From Procambarus clarkii (lineage: Eukaryota; Arthropoda; Malacostraca; Decapoda; Cambaridae), in contig NC_091228.1 in the NCBI RefSeq assembly GCF_040958095.1, positions 6,187,700 through 6,251,699 on the forward strand: 64,000 nt of DNA, written 5' to 3'. Below, one piece after another: positions 45,801-59,700 of this stretch (positions within the stretch are counted from its first letter, which is position 1; each line of letters begins with the position of its first letter). The notes beneath the pieces were generated by a model. The model worked only from the letters and a program-made list of their open reading frames with translations. It searched no databases and was not told where the DNA came from. A program made the position numbers and the translations under genes.

Positions 45801-48450
45801 CACAAGGATGGGACCACTGGTAAAGATCTCTTGCTCGGGAGAGAGCCTGCAGCTCCAGGCAGCAATGATACTACCTCTGTACCCATATTCTGACACTCTG
45901 AGGAGAGAGTAAGTACTCTGCAACACGTTTGAAACCTTCAACATGTATGAAATGATTAAGTGGATATTGTTTTAAACGGGGAATAATTATTGGACACAAT
46001 TACCGTTTGTGTCGCAGCATTAACGTGAGGCGAGAGTGAGATGGGAAGTCGTGTTTGTGTTTCTTGTTATGTGTTGTGTGTTGTTTAGTATTTGTTGTTG
46101 CTGATAACAACAGCTGCATATCCCAGTTTTGGTCTTACGAATGTTGTGAACAATTTCTTTTTAGTATTTATCCACTCACAATATATTTGATGAGATCATC
46201 TGGATAGTAAACTGTCACCAGAGGATCACATTCTAAGGTGTTGTTCAAATATACAGATGTAGAAATACTGAAGACACATGGTTCATGACATTTGTATGTG
46301 TGTGTACATGTACTCACATTAATGTACTTTCAGAGTCTAGCATTGGCTCCTTGCTCTTCCTTCAAAACATTTTTAGTGTAATGCAATTATTTGGTTCCAC
46401 ACTTTTCTTATCAAAACTATATTTAAAATTGGGTATTGAGTATCTTCAGTCACTTCTTTGTTTAACCCATTCCCAGAAAGGTGGCATTTAATTATACTTG
46501 ACACTTTGCTTTAATATGTTAATGAAATAATATGGTTTCTTTATTTCAGAAGCAGCCATGAAGAACAGTGTGTAAATACAGAAAATTACTCGCCTGCTAG
46601 TCCAGCTTTCTCTGTATCTTGCCATCCGGTAAAGGACCAGTTTCTTTTGTCGTCTGGTGTTCGAATCTCAGTCTTAGTTCTTCCAGAAAATGGAAGAAGG
46701 TAAGAGTGGTATATCCATGGATCTTAAAGAGGATTTGCCTTAATTATGGAAGTGTGTAGGAGTGTGTGTAGGATGTAAGGCTGAATAAGGGTATGCATGT
46801 GTATGGGGGGGAAGTATTTTGAGTGTGGCACTTACTCAAGAATGGCTAGCCCATGCAAAATAACTAAGGATTACTTTAAGTGTTACTAATCAGTAATCAA
46901 TCCTGGAGAGTTTATTTAACTTATTTTATGGCTTCCACATGAATAGTTGTGCTGTAATTAATATAATTATTGAGTACAGTACTGTATTACTAAATTACTT
47001 TGTTTACAAGCCCTCAGACCACGAGAAACATTATGTTTCTTAATAAGTTCCAACATTTAAAAAACATTGCTAAAGTTGTCAAACATTGTTAACATTGTCT
47101 TTCAACACAGCCAAAGTATTGATATCAGCTTATAAGTCGGTATTAATATCGGTCAATGTTTGGGTATCAACACATCTTCAGTAATAGATAGTGGGTGTTT
47201 TTGGCTTTAGAGTATTGTATTCTAAACCTAATCACTGTACAAGTATACATCATTTTACCCATCTTGGCCAATAATATTATAGCTCTCCACTAGCTGCTGT
47301 GTGACATTGAGGCTCTGCTTCCAGTTTACACCCACACAGCACTAAACCTTGGCTTCCAGTTTACACCCACACAGCACTAAGTCTTGGCTCCCAGTTTGCA
47401 CCCACACAGCACTAAGTCTTGGCTCCCAGTTTGCACCCACACAGCACTAAGTCTTGACTCCCAGTTTACACCCACACAGCACTAAGTCTTGACTCCCAGT
47501 TTTCACCCACACAGCACTAAGCCTTGGCTCCCAGTTTACACCCACACAGTACTAAGCCTTGGCTCCCAGTTTACACCCACACAGCACTAAGTCTTGACTC
47601 CCAGTTTACACCCACACAGCACTAAGTCTTGGCTCCCAGTTTTCACCCACACAGCACTAAGCCTTGGCTCTCAGTTTACACCCACACAGTACTAAGCCTT
47701 GGCTCTCAGTTTACACCCACACAGCACTAAGCCTTGGCTCTCAGTTTACACCCACACAGCACTAAGCCTTGGCTCTCAGTTTACACCCACACAGTACTAA
47801 GCCTTGGCTTCCAGTTTACACCCACACAACATGCATCACTATTCATGAACTACATATCCTGACTTGAGCTAGCTCTAGCATCCTACATAATTGTATGATG
47901 AAGGATCATTAACTGAAAGAATGCTCATTGAGTTTGTTGATTTATGTTTGTTCATGTGAGTTCCACCACCTTATTGCGATTCAGTAAAGGTGATAAGGAA
48001 GACGAGTCTCATCCCAGTTTCTCTTTCCTTCTCTTAAAGTAATATTGTTTTCTGTCAACTGCATATCCTCTCAATTTTAATAACTGGTTTGCTTATTTTT
48101 TATATACTGTATAAGTAATCATTTGGTATATACCACCAACCAGGAGGCCTAGTCAGAGACCGGGCTGCGGGGGACATTAATCCCCGGAACCAACAGTGGG
48201 TAGAATGGATGGGTATGATATACATTGTTATAATATATATTAAGTATTCAAAACATTTTATTTTTCCCACAGAGATGGTGATGTTGTAGATCAACTGTTA
48301 GCAGCTGCTAATCATGCTTTATATCTCTTACGTCACTCTTCCCTCACCCATGACTATGCCTACATTCGCTGTAGCACTTGGAGATTAGCTCGTTCAGTAG
48401 TAGATTTGTCCCAGGATGTCAACGGATCATTTGAGCCTGATCAACCTAAG
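39888..48450 (+). CDS. CPLANE1: CPLANE1 exons 1-10: N-terminal beta-propeller-like region
   Basis: Ten exons, 527 codons. Segments with clear family resemblance include GTYVYGILTSGDIFFWNQKT (human AGVLTTGELFLWN), VYLWERDLSKPF with SGQWSVV (human IFLWEYLE... AGRWSQV), GDKFHWVSSLAWCRDNTYVV then GCLRSGAVFMA (human WVGDISWTHDSLFLTCMLKRGSLVLL). The repeated 'G.L.SG.....W' pattern suggests WD-like blades. Introns hold a LINE tail, a tRNA-like palindrome, a 79-bp satellite and a 35-bp minisatellite. Confidence 0.9.
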
Positions 48451-50727
48451 GTATGAGTAACTAATGATCTCATTCTTAAATGATCATATTCAATGTTTCT
48501 GAACTTTAACCACTGTCACTTTCTTAGGCAGTGTTTAGCTCTTGGATATGGCACAGAAATAGCTACATGCTACTGGCTACAAGCCAGTAGCATCAAGAGG
48601 TCAACCATGAGTGGTGAATGTGGCTCAAGCTCCCAACCCAGGCTTCTATCGATGTTTTTACTTACAGATGATGAAATTAATAAAATCCTGGAAGAATATA
48701 AGCTTGTAAATGACTTAGATGATTTTGAGAGTGATTAAGATTATGTGTTAGGCTCAGAAGACATTTGTCCAGGCAGCGTTTTGTGTCGTTTTCATCTTGC
48801 CCTACAAAATGCAGTCTTGGTACACTGCCTTATGTGCCTACCACTTGTTGGAGCTTGTGAACAGGCCCAAGACAAGTGCATTGTCTGCAAGACCACAGAG
48901 AGGAGAAAAAAGCAACAGAAGGCAGCTATAACTTGCTGACGAGTGTGTTGGTCTAGGCCGGACTACAACAACTGGTTTCGAGATCATCACACCTTAGAGA
49001 ATTGCTTAGTGGGTCGTAACTGTACATAATCATGTTGATAGTTATATGTAGTGTGTGTGTGTGTGTGTGTGCAGTGTGATAACAGAAAAAATAGTATGTT
49101 TTATTGTTCTAATTATATTCATATTATGTGTGCACATGAGTGACATGAATATATCTGTGCACACTAATGTCTAACACATTCTGTGATATAAATACAATTA
49201 TTGATAGCTAAATTCATCATTGCACTGAAAAAACATGATTATGATAAAAATATGAATTAAATAAAATACTGTATACTCAATGCATGCAGTTACAAATTGG
49301 TGCAAAATGTACAGGGTTAGGCTGTGCTCTGAATGTCACACACTAGAATTTCATAAGGGCTTTTAATGGTGCTTAATCATGTTGATATTTACGTATAATG
49401 TATACTTACCTAAGTGTAGTTACAGGATGAGAGTTACAGGCTTGTGGTGTCCCATTTTCGCAGTACAGCACTCTGTCATATAAAGTTTGAAGCTACTGAT
49501 GGTTTTGGCCTCGACCACCTTCTCGTCTAACTTGTTTCAACCGTCAACCACTCTGTTTGCAAAAGTGAACTTTCTGATGTTTTTGGGCTTTGGTCTCGTG
49601 TCTCACTTGGGTCTGCTGGTTGCAGTTTTTGTCGCAGTGGCTGTTTGGGGCTCTGTACTTTTTTTCCAGTTCCTTGTTTCTATTTGGTCCTTGGTCTTTT
49701 GTGTAGTTCAGTTTTTGTTTTGTTAGCTCTGGTGAACACTTTTGTTACTTTGGGTCGTCCATTATTTGTGAAAGGTTGCAGCATTGTCGGCTATTTTTGC
49801 TGTTATGTCGTGGGCTGATATTTTGACTTGGAGGTTTTAATGCTCTAATATAGTTTTGGTGGCATGTTACCTGGCTACTGTATGTACGGTGGGCATGTGT
49901 GGCATTGGGTAGGGTTACCTGTCTTTGATTTCTCCCTCCTTCAGGGGTTATGATCTGTTCTCCTTCACTCCTGGTGAGTTCCCCGGTTTTTGTTTGTAAT
50001 CTGTATGTGAGACAGCAACATACAGCTGTCTTGGAACCCTTCCAGAAATCCCTATGTTGAATTTAATTAAATGTCTCTTTCTAGTTGTCCAAGATGACAT
50101 CCTGAACCAATCCTTCCCTTGAGGCTCTTCAGTTCCCCTTGGTTTGATTCATGGCCAAAAAAGTACACCAGAACCACCAGCTTCCAATGCTTCCACCTGG
50201 TGGTGGGGAGGCGAGACTTTTGGTGAAACAACCTAACTTGGGTGACATTTTCTGGTGGCTAATTCCTCAGTTAGAATGATCCAGTGCTCTCTGCACCTTC
50301 TATGAAGAGACCAGATTTTGGCCTCTGGTCTCCAGTGGGCTGTTAATGATGTGCAAGGGCCTGGTGCGATCTGATAGGTGTGGAAATATCTAGGGCAGCT
50401 AGCAACAAGGAGCCATCTAGGATCCACCAGAAAGAGGCATTTTATTACATTCAACACTAGGTTTATTTGTCCAGTTTATTCTACCATAATGAGTCATCTG
50501 TAACACAAATGTTGTTAGGCCAAGTTGCCCAAGATATTTCTAACCCAATATGCTTTCCTTCCATTTTTATCAGGCTATTATTAATTTTATTTAATAATAT
50601 TCAAATAATTTTTGTGTGGGATGAAATTGCTGCTTTGCTTATTGTAAAGTAATTGTTTTGTCATAAATTCTACACAAATAACATTACTCCTCTTCCCCTC
50701 AGTAGATTGCACTCTATACTTTAATGC

Positions 50728-50761
<34 letters not shown>

Positions 50762-53700
50762 TAACGAGGAAATCCGTAGGGGCTGTGATGAGTGTTCAAA
50801 CCTATGCGGTGGGTGTTTCCACCCACAGGGTGTTCTCTGTGTATTGAAAGTGTAGCGTCAGAGGTAGAACATTCGTGGATGACAGAGCCAGAGTGTATTA
50901 GGGGGGAGGACTGTGTGAAAATCCTGTTCTGGCTTCAGTAGAAGCTTCAGGAAATACCTGTGTGTTCAGTAAAACTCCAGGTTGCAATCCTTTTACCATG
51001 TCGTGGCCTAGTTGACTAGGTCGTGTGCGTGTGATTACTCTGTATAATAATAAAAATGTTTATGTAGCTGTAAACTATATTTCAGATCAGCTTGTGGGGT
51101 AAGAACAGCCTCGTTCACAAAGAATGCAAGACTCGACCGGATATTCCTTCTGAAGGGGAGAAGCTGGTGAGGCAAGAATGTTTAAACTGTTATTTATGCA
51201 GATTGTCTTTGTCTTAATAAGTGCTTTTGTTCCTTAAGTGATGGCAAAATTATAGATAGTAGTATATATATTGCTTTATTTTTTAAATTTCTTATAAAGC
51301 TGCATGGGAAATTATGAGGCATTTAAATTGTTACTATTTTTTTCATTTATCTTTCCCTTGTACAGTATCACTCAAATAAGTTATAGATGTGAATTCCAAT
51401 GATCGTATTTAATAGTGAAGTGTCATGTTACTCTGATTACAGAGTAACATGCACAGTTGACTTGATATTGGTCCAGGACGGACCGAAACATTGTCATCTC
51501 TTCATTTCTAGTGTGTGGTTTGGTCAAATTACTCTGATTAGTTAATGCTCTATAAGTCTGGGTAAGTGATAGTTTCTTCGAGATGAATCTAGTGATCAAA
51601 TTGCTTTCAGATTGAGGAAGCAATGAAACCTCTCCTGGCAGCCTGGGCTTTGATTGCCTCTCATACAGGCCCACAAACACACGACTGGAGGAAGAGACCG
51701 AAACATGTGGCTCGGCAGTTGGTGAAGCTCGTCAATACACTGATGCAAACAACCTTAAATGATGACTATTCTCAACACCAAGCTCAGCTGTTGCAAATGT
51801 TACATGTATTCCACCATTTTGTAAGGGTGAGTACAGGAATTATGAAATGCAAATCATGATCAAATTAAAGATCAAGGAATTGTAAATGTTAAATATACAA
51901 ATGTTAGATATTTCAGACAAAAAAATATTTTTGTATACAGCAGTTGTAGTTTTTAGACGTTTAATATTAAGTATTTTCTCTCCCAGGTGTTAGCAGTATG
52001 GCCCAGGTCACTACATATGGTTAGACCTACAATATGGCTCACACATCAGATCATTCATATATTTCTCAGCTGTGAGAGACATGCTGGTGAGAGTAGCATG
52101 ATCAACACAATTCTTATTCTGACACAGACTCTTTCTTCTGTGGAAAGTACACTGACGCAGGTGTATACATTTAGACCTCTACTGAAATTTGGCAGTCATC
52201 TTAAGTATAGCAATGTTGAAGACGCTCCTGGGACAGAAGGGACAAATATTGATGCAGTGTCTTGGAAGGTGGATACAAGCAGCTGTCTCAGAAGTAACTC
52301 TGCAGTTTGTATGAGGATGAAGAAACTATGGCTCTGTCTTCACATAAATTCCATGAAGGTATACAATCGACTTAGAGAAAAAAAGATGGAAACCATGTGT
52401 TATCAGAAATCAATAGCAGCATTGAACATAATACAGAGCAGATTACAGAAACTTGGACATGACTTTAGCCAGAAAAAAATAAAAATAAAAGAATATAATC
52501 GGCTCTTTCTAAATGGGATATATCTTGGTGCTGTAGAAAACTGGAAATCTGAGATTATTAAATATATAAGTTATAAAAGGAATAGAAAGACACTATGTAA
52601 ATATTTCCACTCTATTTTCTACACATATTTACTTCAGAGAGATTTCACTGGTATCTCAAACTTTTTGTCTTGGTTATGTAGTTTACTTAGTTCACATTTA
52701 TTTGTAATAAAACAATGTAAACTTTCAGATAACATTATGTCATCAACTCCTAAACCAAAGAAATCTGTAACCCAAACCTTGCCTCAGGAACTTCAAGTAT
52801 CACTAATTGATAGAGGAACAATTATGATAAATAGTCAGGGCACAACTGATGAAGTAACTGGACCATCCGCTGGCCAAAAACCTAAACGGTATTCACAACA
52901 AAACTGCGAATCATCCAATTCTACAATGAAAAACAAAATAACCAACAAGAAAGCCAATCGGCCAAATCTGGGTTTGATCTGTGCTACTCGTCAGGTAATC
53001 GGAAGCTTGGGTCGTATCATGGCAAATGTGATACTGCAGCGTGAGGTTCACATCCCTTCACCTCACACTCCTCATATTGAATCTTTCAATTGGTTGGACA
53101 GTCCTAACTCAAAAGGTATGTTTGAGTTTATATTTTATCTCCATTATCAGATTGCCTAATTCCAATTCAAACTCTACTTATAGTTAGCCTTAGTATAATA
53201 TTAACTTGTTTAGCAAATACCTAAACTAATTTTCATATTTTTAATCCAATTGCTGTAGTTCCGTAGGTCAGAAAAATGTAAAATAAAAAATTCCATTGGG
53301 TGAAGCTGTAATTTGTAATATTATATTACTTCAGGGAGTCACTAAGGTCCCCACCAGAAAGAGGCTTTTCATTTCATTCAATGCTAGTTTTTTTATAAAC
53401 AAAATCTGATTTCCTTATAATTTATTGAAGCAGAGAGTACAGGTGTGTCGGCAACCTTCAGCCCGCTGATGATGAAGGATGCTATCCAAAAAGCACATTG
53501 GTCGTCAGAGACAGCTGCACAAGCTTTGGCAATTGCTGGCTACTGGAGTGATCTCTCGGCTTTTTCTCAAGAGCTGGGAGATGCTAAAACAGCTCTACTC
53601 TCCAGCCTTATTTCAGTTGTAACTGAAAAAAATCGGTAAGGTCCTGAGGGTGGAGTTTGAGATTCACCCCTTTTTGCTTCCCATTTTGTAAAAGTACACA

Positions 53701-56700
53701 TTAAAATGTATTCCTTCTAACAGACAGGATTATAAGGTTTGTTCTTGCCCTTCCCCTGTTTTCTTTTTATTGTATAATTTCATCATTTTGCAATCTTTAG
53801 GCCTCTTAGCTCTACACACTCATTACTCAAATTATTACAAACTGAACAAGTATTTAATTTGTTCTTTATTAACTTGAATATAATAACTTGTATTTAATAC
53901 TCCTTTATTTATCAACAATATGCTTTTTGCAATATTGCAAAAAGATGCTGTTTATGATTGTTTTCTTACCAGAATTCCAGCATCCAGCAGTTTGCACCCA
54001 TCGGCCCTGATTGTCAACTATGTATTACACTGTGGGCCCATGGAAGAGCTCAAGTCATCAGTATTTCACAGTTACCAAGAACTTCTTCAGCTGGCAGCTA
54101 TGACATGTTTAGATGTTATACCAACTATGCTAGAAGAATGTCTTCAAAAAATAGAAAAGGTCATGCAGCATCTTGAAGTGTTTGTGCCGTCGTATGTGTA
54201 CCTGCCAGCTCCACCTGTGTTTTGTCCTCAGGTGTCTTCTCATATGAGAGAAACACTCGAGTTATCAGATGATGATGTGCGGTGAGTTGATTGTACACTG
54301 TCGTTTTCTTCTCTTTAAATTCATTCTTAATATATATTGAGTCCTGCAGTCTCTACACCTATAAGTGTAAAAGGCCAGTGCAATGATGAAAATATAGTAT
54401 GATATATACATATAGAGAAGTTTGATTCTGCATAGAAATAGATTTTCAGTATTTTGCTACAAATTTCAACTTTGTTCAAAAATTTGTAATAATTGTGTTT
54501 GTGGTTTTGGTATATTGTTACTTCTCATGGAATTTGAAATATCTTGAGTTGAAATTCTATCCATAGTGGCATAGTGTACAGCCTGGGGACGCTGTACAAA
54601 TCTGTTGTTTCATTATTATCTAATGACTGCCTAGTAGCAGTTGGGTGGTTTTGTTTACAACCCTTCCTCAAAACAATGGGCCCAAATCAGTAAAACACAG
54701 AGGTTGTTTTTCCTGTAAATAAAATGAACTTTGCACACGAATCACAATTAATAACATTTAAGCTTTTTCTGAAAAGGGGCTTCTCTAACTTTTGATGTTC
54801 AAAACCCACATTTCAAAATGATTGACTCCTCTAAAATCTAATAATGCAGCATTCGAGTTAAGACAAAGAAATATTTGTATGGCTTATAAAGGACATAAAG
54901 GGAGGATGGTAGTGAGAGGGGGTGGAGCCATTGAACCAGTTTGGTCAGGGGTACTGGGGAGTCCAAAAAATATGATTGGGTTATTGAAAATATCACTAGC
55001 CTCCCAAAATCCATGGATGTACAATGCCTCTGAAAATGCATGAAAATATTCGCTGTGTTTAGGTTAGTGTGGAGACTGAGGAGTCCTATGCAGTCTCCAC
55101 ACTTATCATCAGCTTTGTATCATCTGCAAGAATTGATGTGCAGGAGCTGACTTTGTTTGCACTTAGCTAGGAGGAGGCCTGGTCGACGACCGGGCCGCGG
55201 GGACGCTAAGCCCCGGAAGCACCTCAAGGTCAAGGTAGCTATCAGTTACTATTAGGCAAATGATGTATAAGTGTATTAGTGAAAGTGCTTGTGTATTTGT
55301 ATTAAAAATAGATGCTTGATGAATACAAACGTATTAATTCATTTTCTGCTACAGATGTGACGAAAGGACTTTACGGATGAAAATAGCTGGCTGGGTTAGG
55401 GTGTTTTGCTCTGTCGTCAGTGCAGCCGGAATAGCACAACCGTTACTCCAGGACGTGTGCTATAATTATCAACCTTACTCCAAAGAGGTTAGCCATTTCT
55501 TTTTGCTATGTATAGACTTTAATTTAATGAATTATAATGTATATTTTATTGTAGATATATTTTGCCGAGACAATTCTTAGACCAAATTGTAAGGAAGCAG
55601 TGATAACTGTGGCATTGTGTGATGGACAAATCAGCATGTGAAATTCCATAACTGCTTCAAGTGCCCATTCAAATGTATTAAACATTTGAGGGTGATGGAA
55701 ATACTGAAGGCTAATCAGGATCTAACCAATAATTATTTTCATAACAAAACTTCCTTGCAGGTATCAGACACATATAGAAAGGAGTTAGATATCCTGGTTG
55801 AAGCGCTGGGTAATGTTGAAGCAGACAAGTCTCCCCAGGGCTCAGAGTGGTCAGGAATCACTCGGCTGTGGCAAAAACTTCTAGGTCAACTTTGGATTCT
55901 TCATGTTCGAGACAAGTTGTCTTTGTGTGTACGAAAATCTACTGTGAATTCCTCATCTATATATAAGGTGAAATTATTTTCCACAGATGATGATGTTACT
56001 GTGTCCCACTAATACTTACTTGTATTAGAGAAATATCATCTTGCTTCCTATCTGTCATTCTGTTATTTAGAAAGTTTTCACGTTACCTTCCCTAACTTTG
56101 TTTCTGTACATAAATACTGGTTTTATCTTACAACTGTTCTCATGCATTTAATTTAGTTGCAAAAAAATTTAATAACTGTATTCTTTCATTCATTATCCTC
56201 TGTAATCTAATACTATTCACATTTTGGGAGACTATTTATATCAGCTTTCAATATTTATCAATGGGACATTAATTGATTTTGCAGTAGGGTGCATCCGAGA
56301 GTACAGTGGTGCTTAGAAAAGAGGTTTTCTTATGTATTCTAACACCTGTTATTTTATTCCACTTGGAACACAAAATTTCTTGTTGGAATGGATGAGAAGA
56401 ATATATGCTGATCTTTGCTCTTGCTACAGTGTTTGATGAGTATTGTGTGAATTACGTTCCTTTGTAATGATTTATTTCTTTGAATTAAACTAATTCAAGA
56501 TTATATTTCTTTATTTGTCTTGTTCAGTAATTATTTTTAGTTTATATTTTGCTTGATCTTTTCAGAAGAAAAGCAGTCAAGGATCATATACAGCAGAAAT
56601 ACTGACTTGGGTGCAAGTGCTCTACAAGCTGATAGATTCCAGTTCTTGGAGGGATGAATTAATTGCTACTGCATTAACAGCGGCTAGTAATAGCCCGTCA

Positions 56701-59700
56701 CTTCCGACAGTTGCCCTAGCTTTGGCCCACATTATTCCAAGTCCATCCCAGTTACCTTCATTGTTAAAAGAAAGAGCCAATAGACTTTATGATCTCTGGA
56801 AGACTACGAATGTGGCTAGTCCTGAAGTCAATAATTCTCCTGAAGAGAAGAAATCAGGGAGGCGTGAATCTCTAATTGATACATATACTCAGTTATACCA
56901 TATATATGAGAAGGAGTGTTTGAAAGAAATAGAGCGTGATGCCAGCAGAAAATGTAAGGAAGCTGCATTAGGGAACACCACCACCTTTGATCAGAGTGCA
57001 AATGTCATAGACATGTCCTCTACTCCCCAAACAACAGCTGAAAGTGTGAGTGAAGAATTTAGGAAATTTGTGTTTCTTTTTGCCAGTATGACCTTTGCAC
57101 GGGATGCTGAAATGTTTCCACAGCAATTAACACAGATCCCTCATCTTACCCAGTTCAGTGATGTAATAAAGAAGAGAGAGTTTCAAGGAATGAAGATTAA
57201 AACTCAGATATTTCAGAGTAAACATGAAGATTGTACAGAGCATCTTCAACAAAATATTTTTGATAATATAAATTGCAGTGATGTACTTAATACAAGTGAT
57301 GGCAAAAGTTCCATGGGAAAAAAGGGATTCTTTCGGAACTTAGATTATACCAAGATTTGGCAGGGAGACAGTCTGACAGTTGCTCATTTACATAATCATA
57401 CATTTGATACAAATGGTTTGAGACGTAATCGTCCACATCATAATTCGTTTATTTTCCAGAAGAATAATTTAATCAGTCAAAATAATCCATGCCATCATAC
57501 AACAAAAGGTGTAGACTCATATTTTAAGCAGGAATGTTCTATGCCAAATAAACGTTTAAGCAAGTGGAATACGGAGCGCAGAAGAAGCAAGTCATATTCG
57601 TCAATGAGGAAGCAAGTCACACCTACTGTGTATAACAGGAGATGTCGGTCAGTTAGTGTAACTAAGTATCAGAAGAAAAATATGTTCTTGAAGCTAAATT
57701 CCACTGATGTAGCCTCTTCCCAAGGGACATGTTCAAATCAAAACTCGCCATTGAATAATCTTTTGTGTCTTCCTAATTGCCAAACATTTGGTGTGAAATC
57801 TGATCACTTGCAAGAATTGATTAAATTAGTGAGTTGGATGATGAGCAGCGAAAGGAAATTTTGCTTTCCTACCATCACAGTCAATACAGTCAAAAACTGT
57901 ACTAAAAAGAAAGTTGATCTCGGCCTTGAAGATATCATTTTAGCCCTTGGTTGGGAATGCTTATATTCATCTAGTTTACATAATACACTTGAGAGCACTC
58001 CAATGACACATGGAAACAAGAAGGAACAAGCTGCAAAGACAATGGATACAGAGGTGCCAGCTGAGAGGAATAAGGAACAGAAGACCAATCAATGTAAGCA
58101 AACAGCATTCCAGGCCAGGTCTTCATCCGAAGTGGTCGATGGTGCTAAAGAAATAGATGTAGTGTTTGAGTGTGTTGCTTCATCTAATGGTGCTCAAGAG
58201 GAGGAACATTCAGTAAGGGAAGTAGTCAATAGGTCATCAGAGATAGATACACTTCCTACAACCTCCAGTATGGGTGTACAAGAAATTGAAAATTATACAA
58301 ATGGAAGTCTGGGTGTCTTGACTACAACTGGACGTAAAGATTTTGAGTATATGCAGAAAGAAGAAATACAAAGTTCTTGTAACCTAAATCCTACAATTGA
58401 TACTGCAGCAAATGATCAGGAAGATAAATCTTCTTGTATTTTAAATCAAATTAAACATGGAATTAATGGCTTCTCAGCAGTGGATGTTGATGATGATGCT
58501 ATAATTAAAGAAAATGTGACAAGCAATTCATCGAGTGCACACATTAAGAGTTGTGCAAATAAAATGGTTGCAGTGGATGCCACTGTAGATGAACAAGATA
58601 AGAAAGCCTTGAACTCCATGAATCTTCATAAGATTGAGTATAATCTAGCACAGCCCTCATCCTCCAGTATTAAAACACACAGTCCTGCAGTAGAAAAATC
58701 ACAAAATATAAAATTTGAGGGAAAAACTAATGTAAATGATATTGTTACCGAAGATTGCTCCCACAGTCCTCAGAATGCTGCCAGCTCTGGTAATGTGAGT
58801 ATTGAGAAAGGAGTAATAGAGGAAGAATACCAAGATATTGCCATTATTAAAACTGCTAGTAAAGTATTGTGGCAAAATAAGCCTGAAGTCTGTCAAGCAA
58901 GTCATTCAGTAGAAGAATTAGGAGAAACAATTATAACTACGGACATCACTTCCAGCCAGTCAAAGAAAGAGTATGAAAACCTGAGAAAGGAAACTAATGT
59001 GGATAAAAAGGGCAAAACTAAAGCTAGGAATAAAGTCAAAGAAGTGTATGAGCAAACTAAGCAGAAAAATGGAGCCCAGAACTCCGGCTGTAATAACAGT
59101 TCAAGACTATTTACAGCCAAGCATAAGAGTTTACATAAGCTTCCTAATGTAATAATTGAAGTGAAAGAGGCGGGAAAGTTGAGTCTTCAACATAAAATAT
59201 TACCATCTAACTCCGAGAAAAAAATAAGGCTCACCCCTATTGAGACAGCTTCAGAAATATTTGAAAACAAAAATAGTACATCTCCAAAATGGCTTTACAA
59301 GCCATTTGCAACAAGTCAAGAAAGGAAAAGATTAAGCATATCAGACCTCAGCTGTGATGCTACAAGCACCTCTAATTGCTCTATTGGTCCACCTGTAGAT
59401 GATACTCTAGATGATATCACACTACCAGACTCATTACACGCTTCAGATCTTGAAGATGAATGTGATTTTAGCATTGCAAGCCAAAATCGTATTCAGGAAA
59501 ATATAATAAAAAGAAACAAGTTTGAGTTTTCTAAGAGACCTATCACAGGAAAAGATGAAGATAAATTTGGTGCAACACATACTTTAAAAGAAATAGTTAA
59601 GCCTAAGAAAGCAGAATGGTGGAACAAAAATGGCATGATATTAAAACCAATACCAACTCGACTCAAACCCATTTCAACCAATCTTGCATACAATTTGGGC

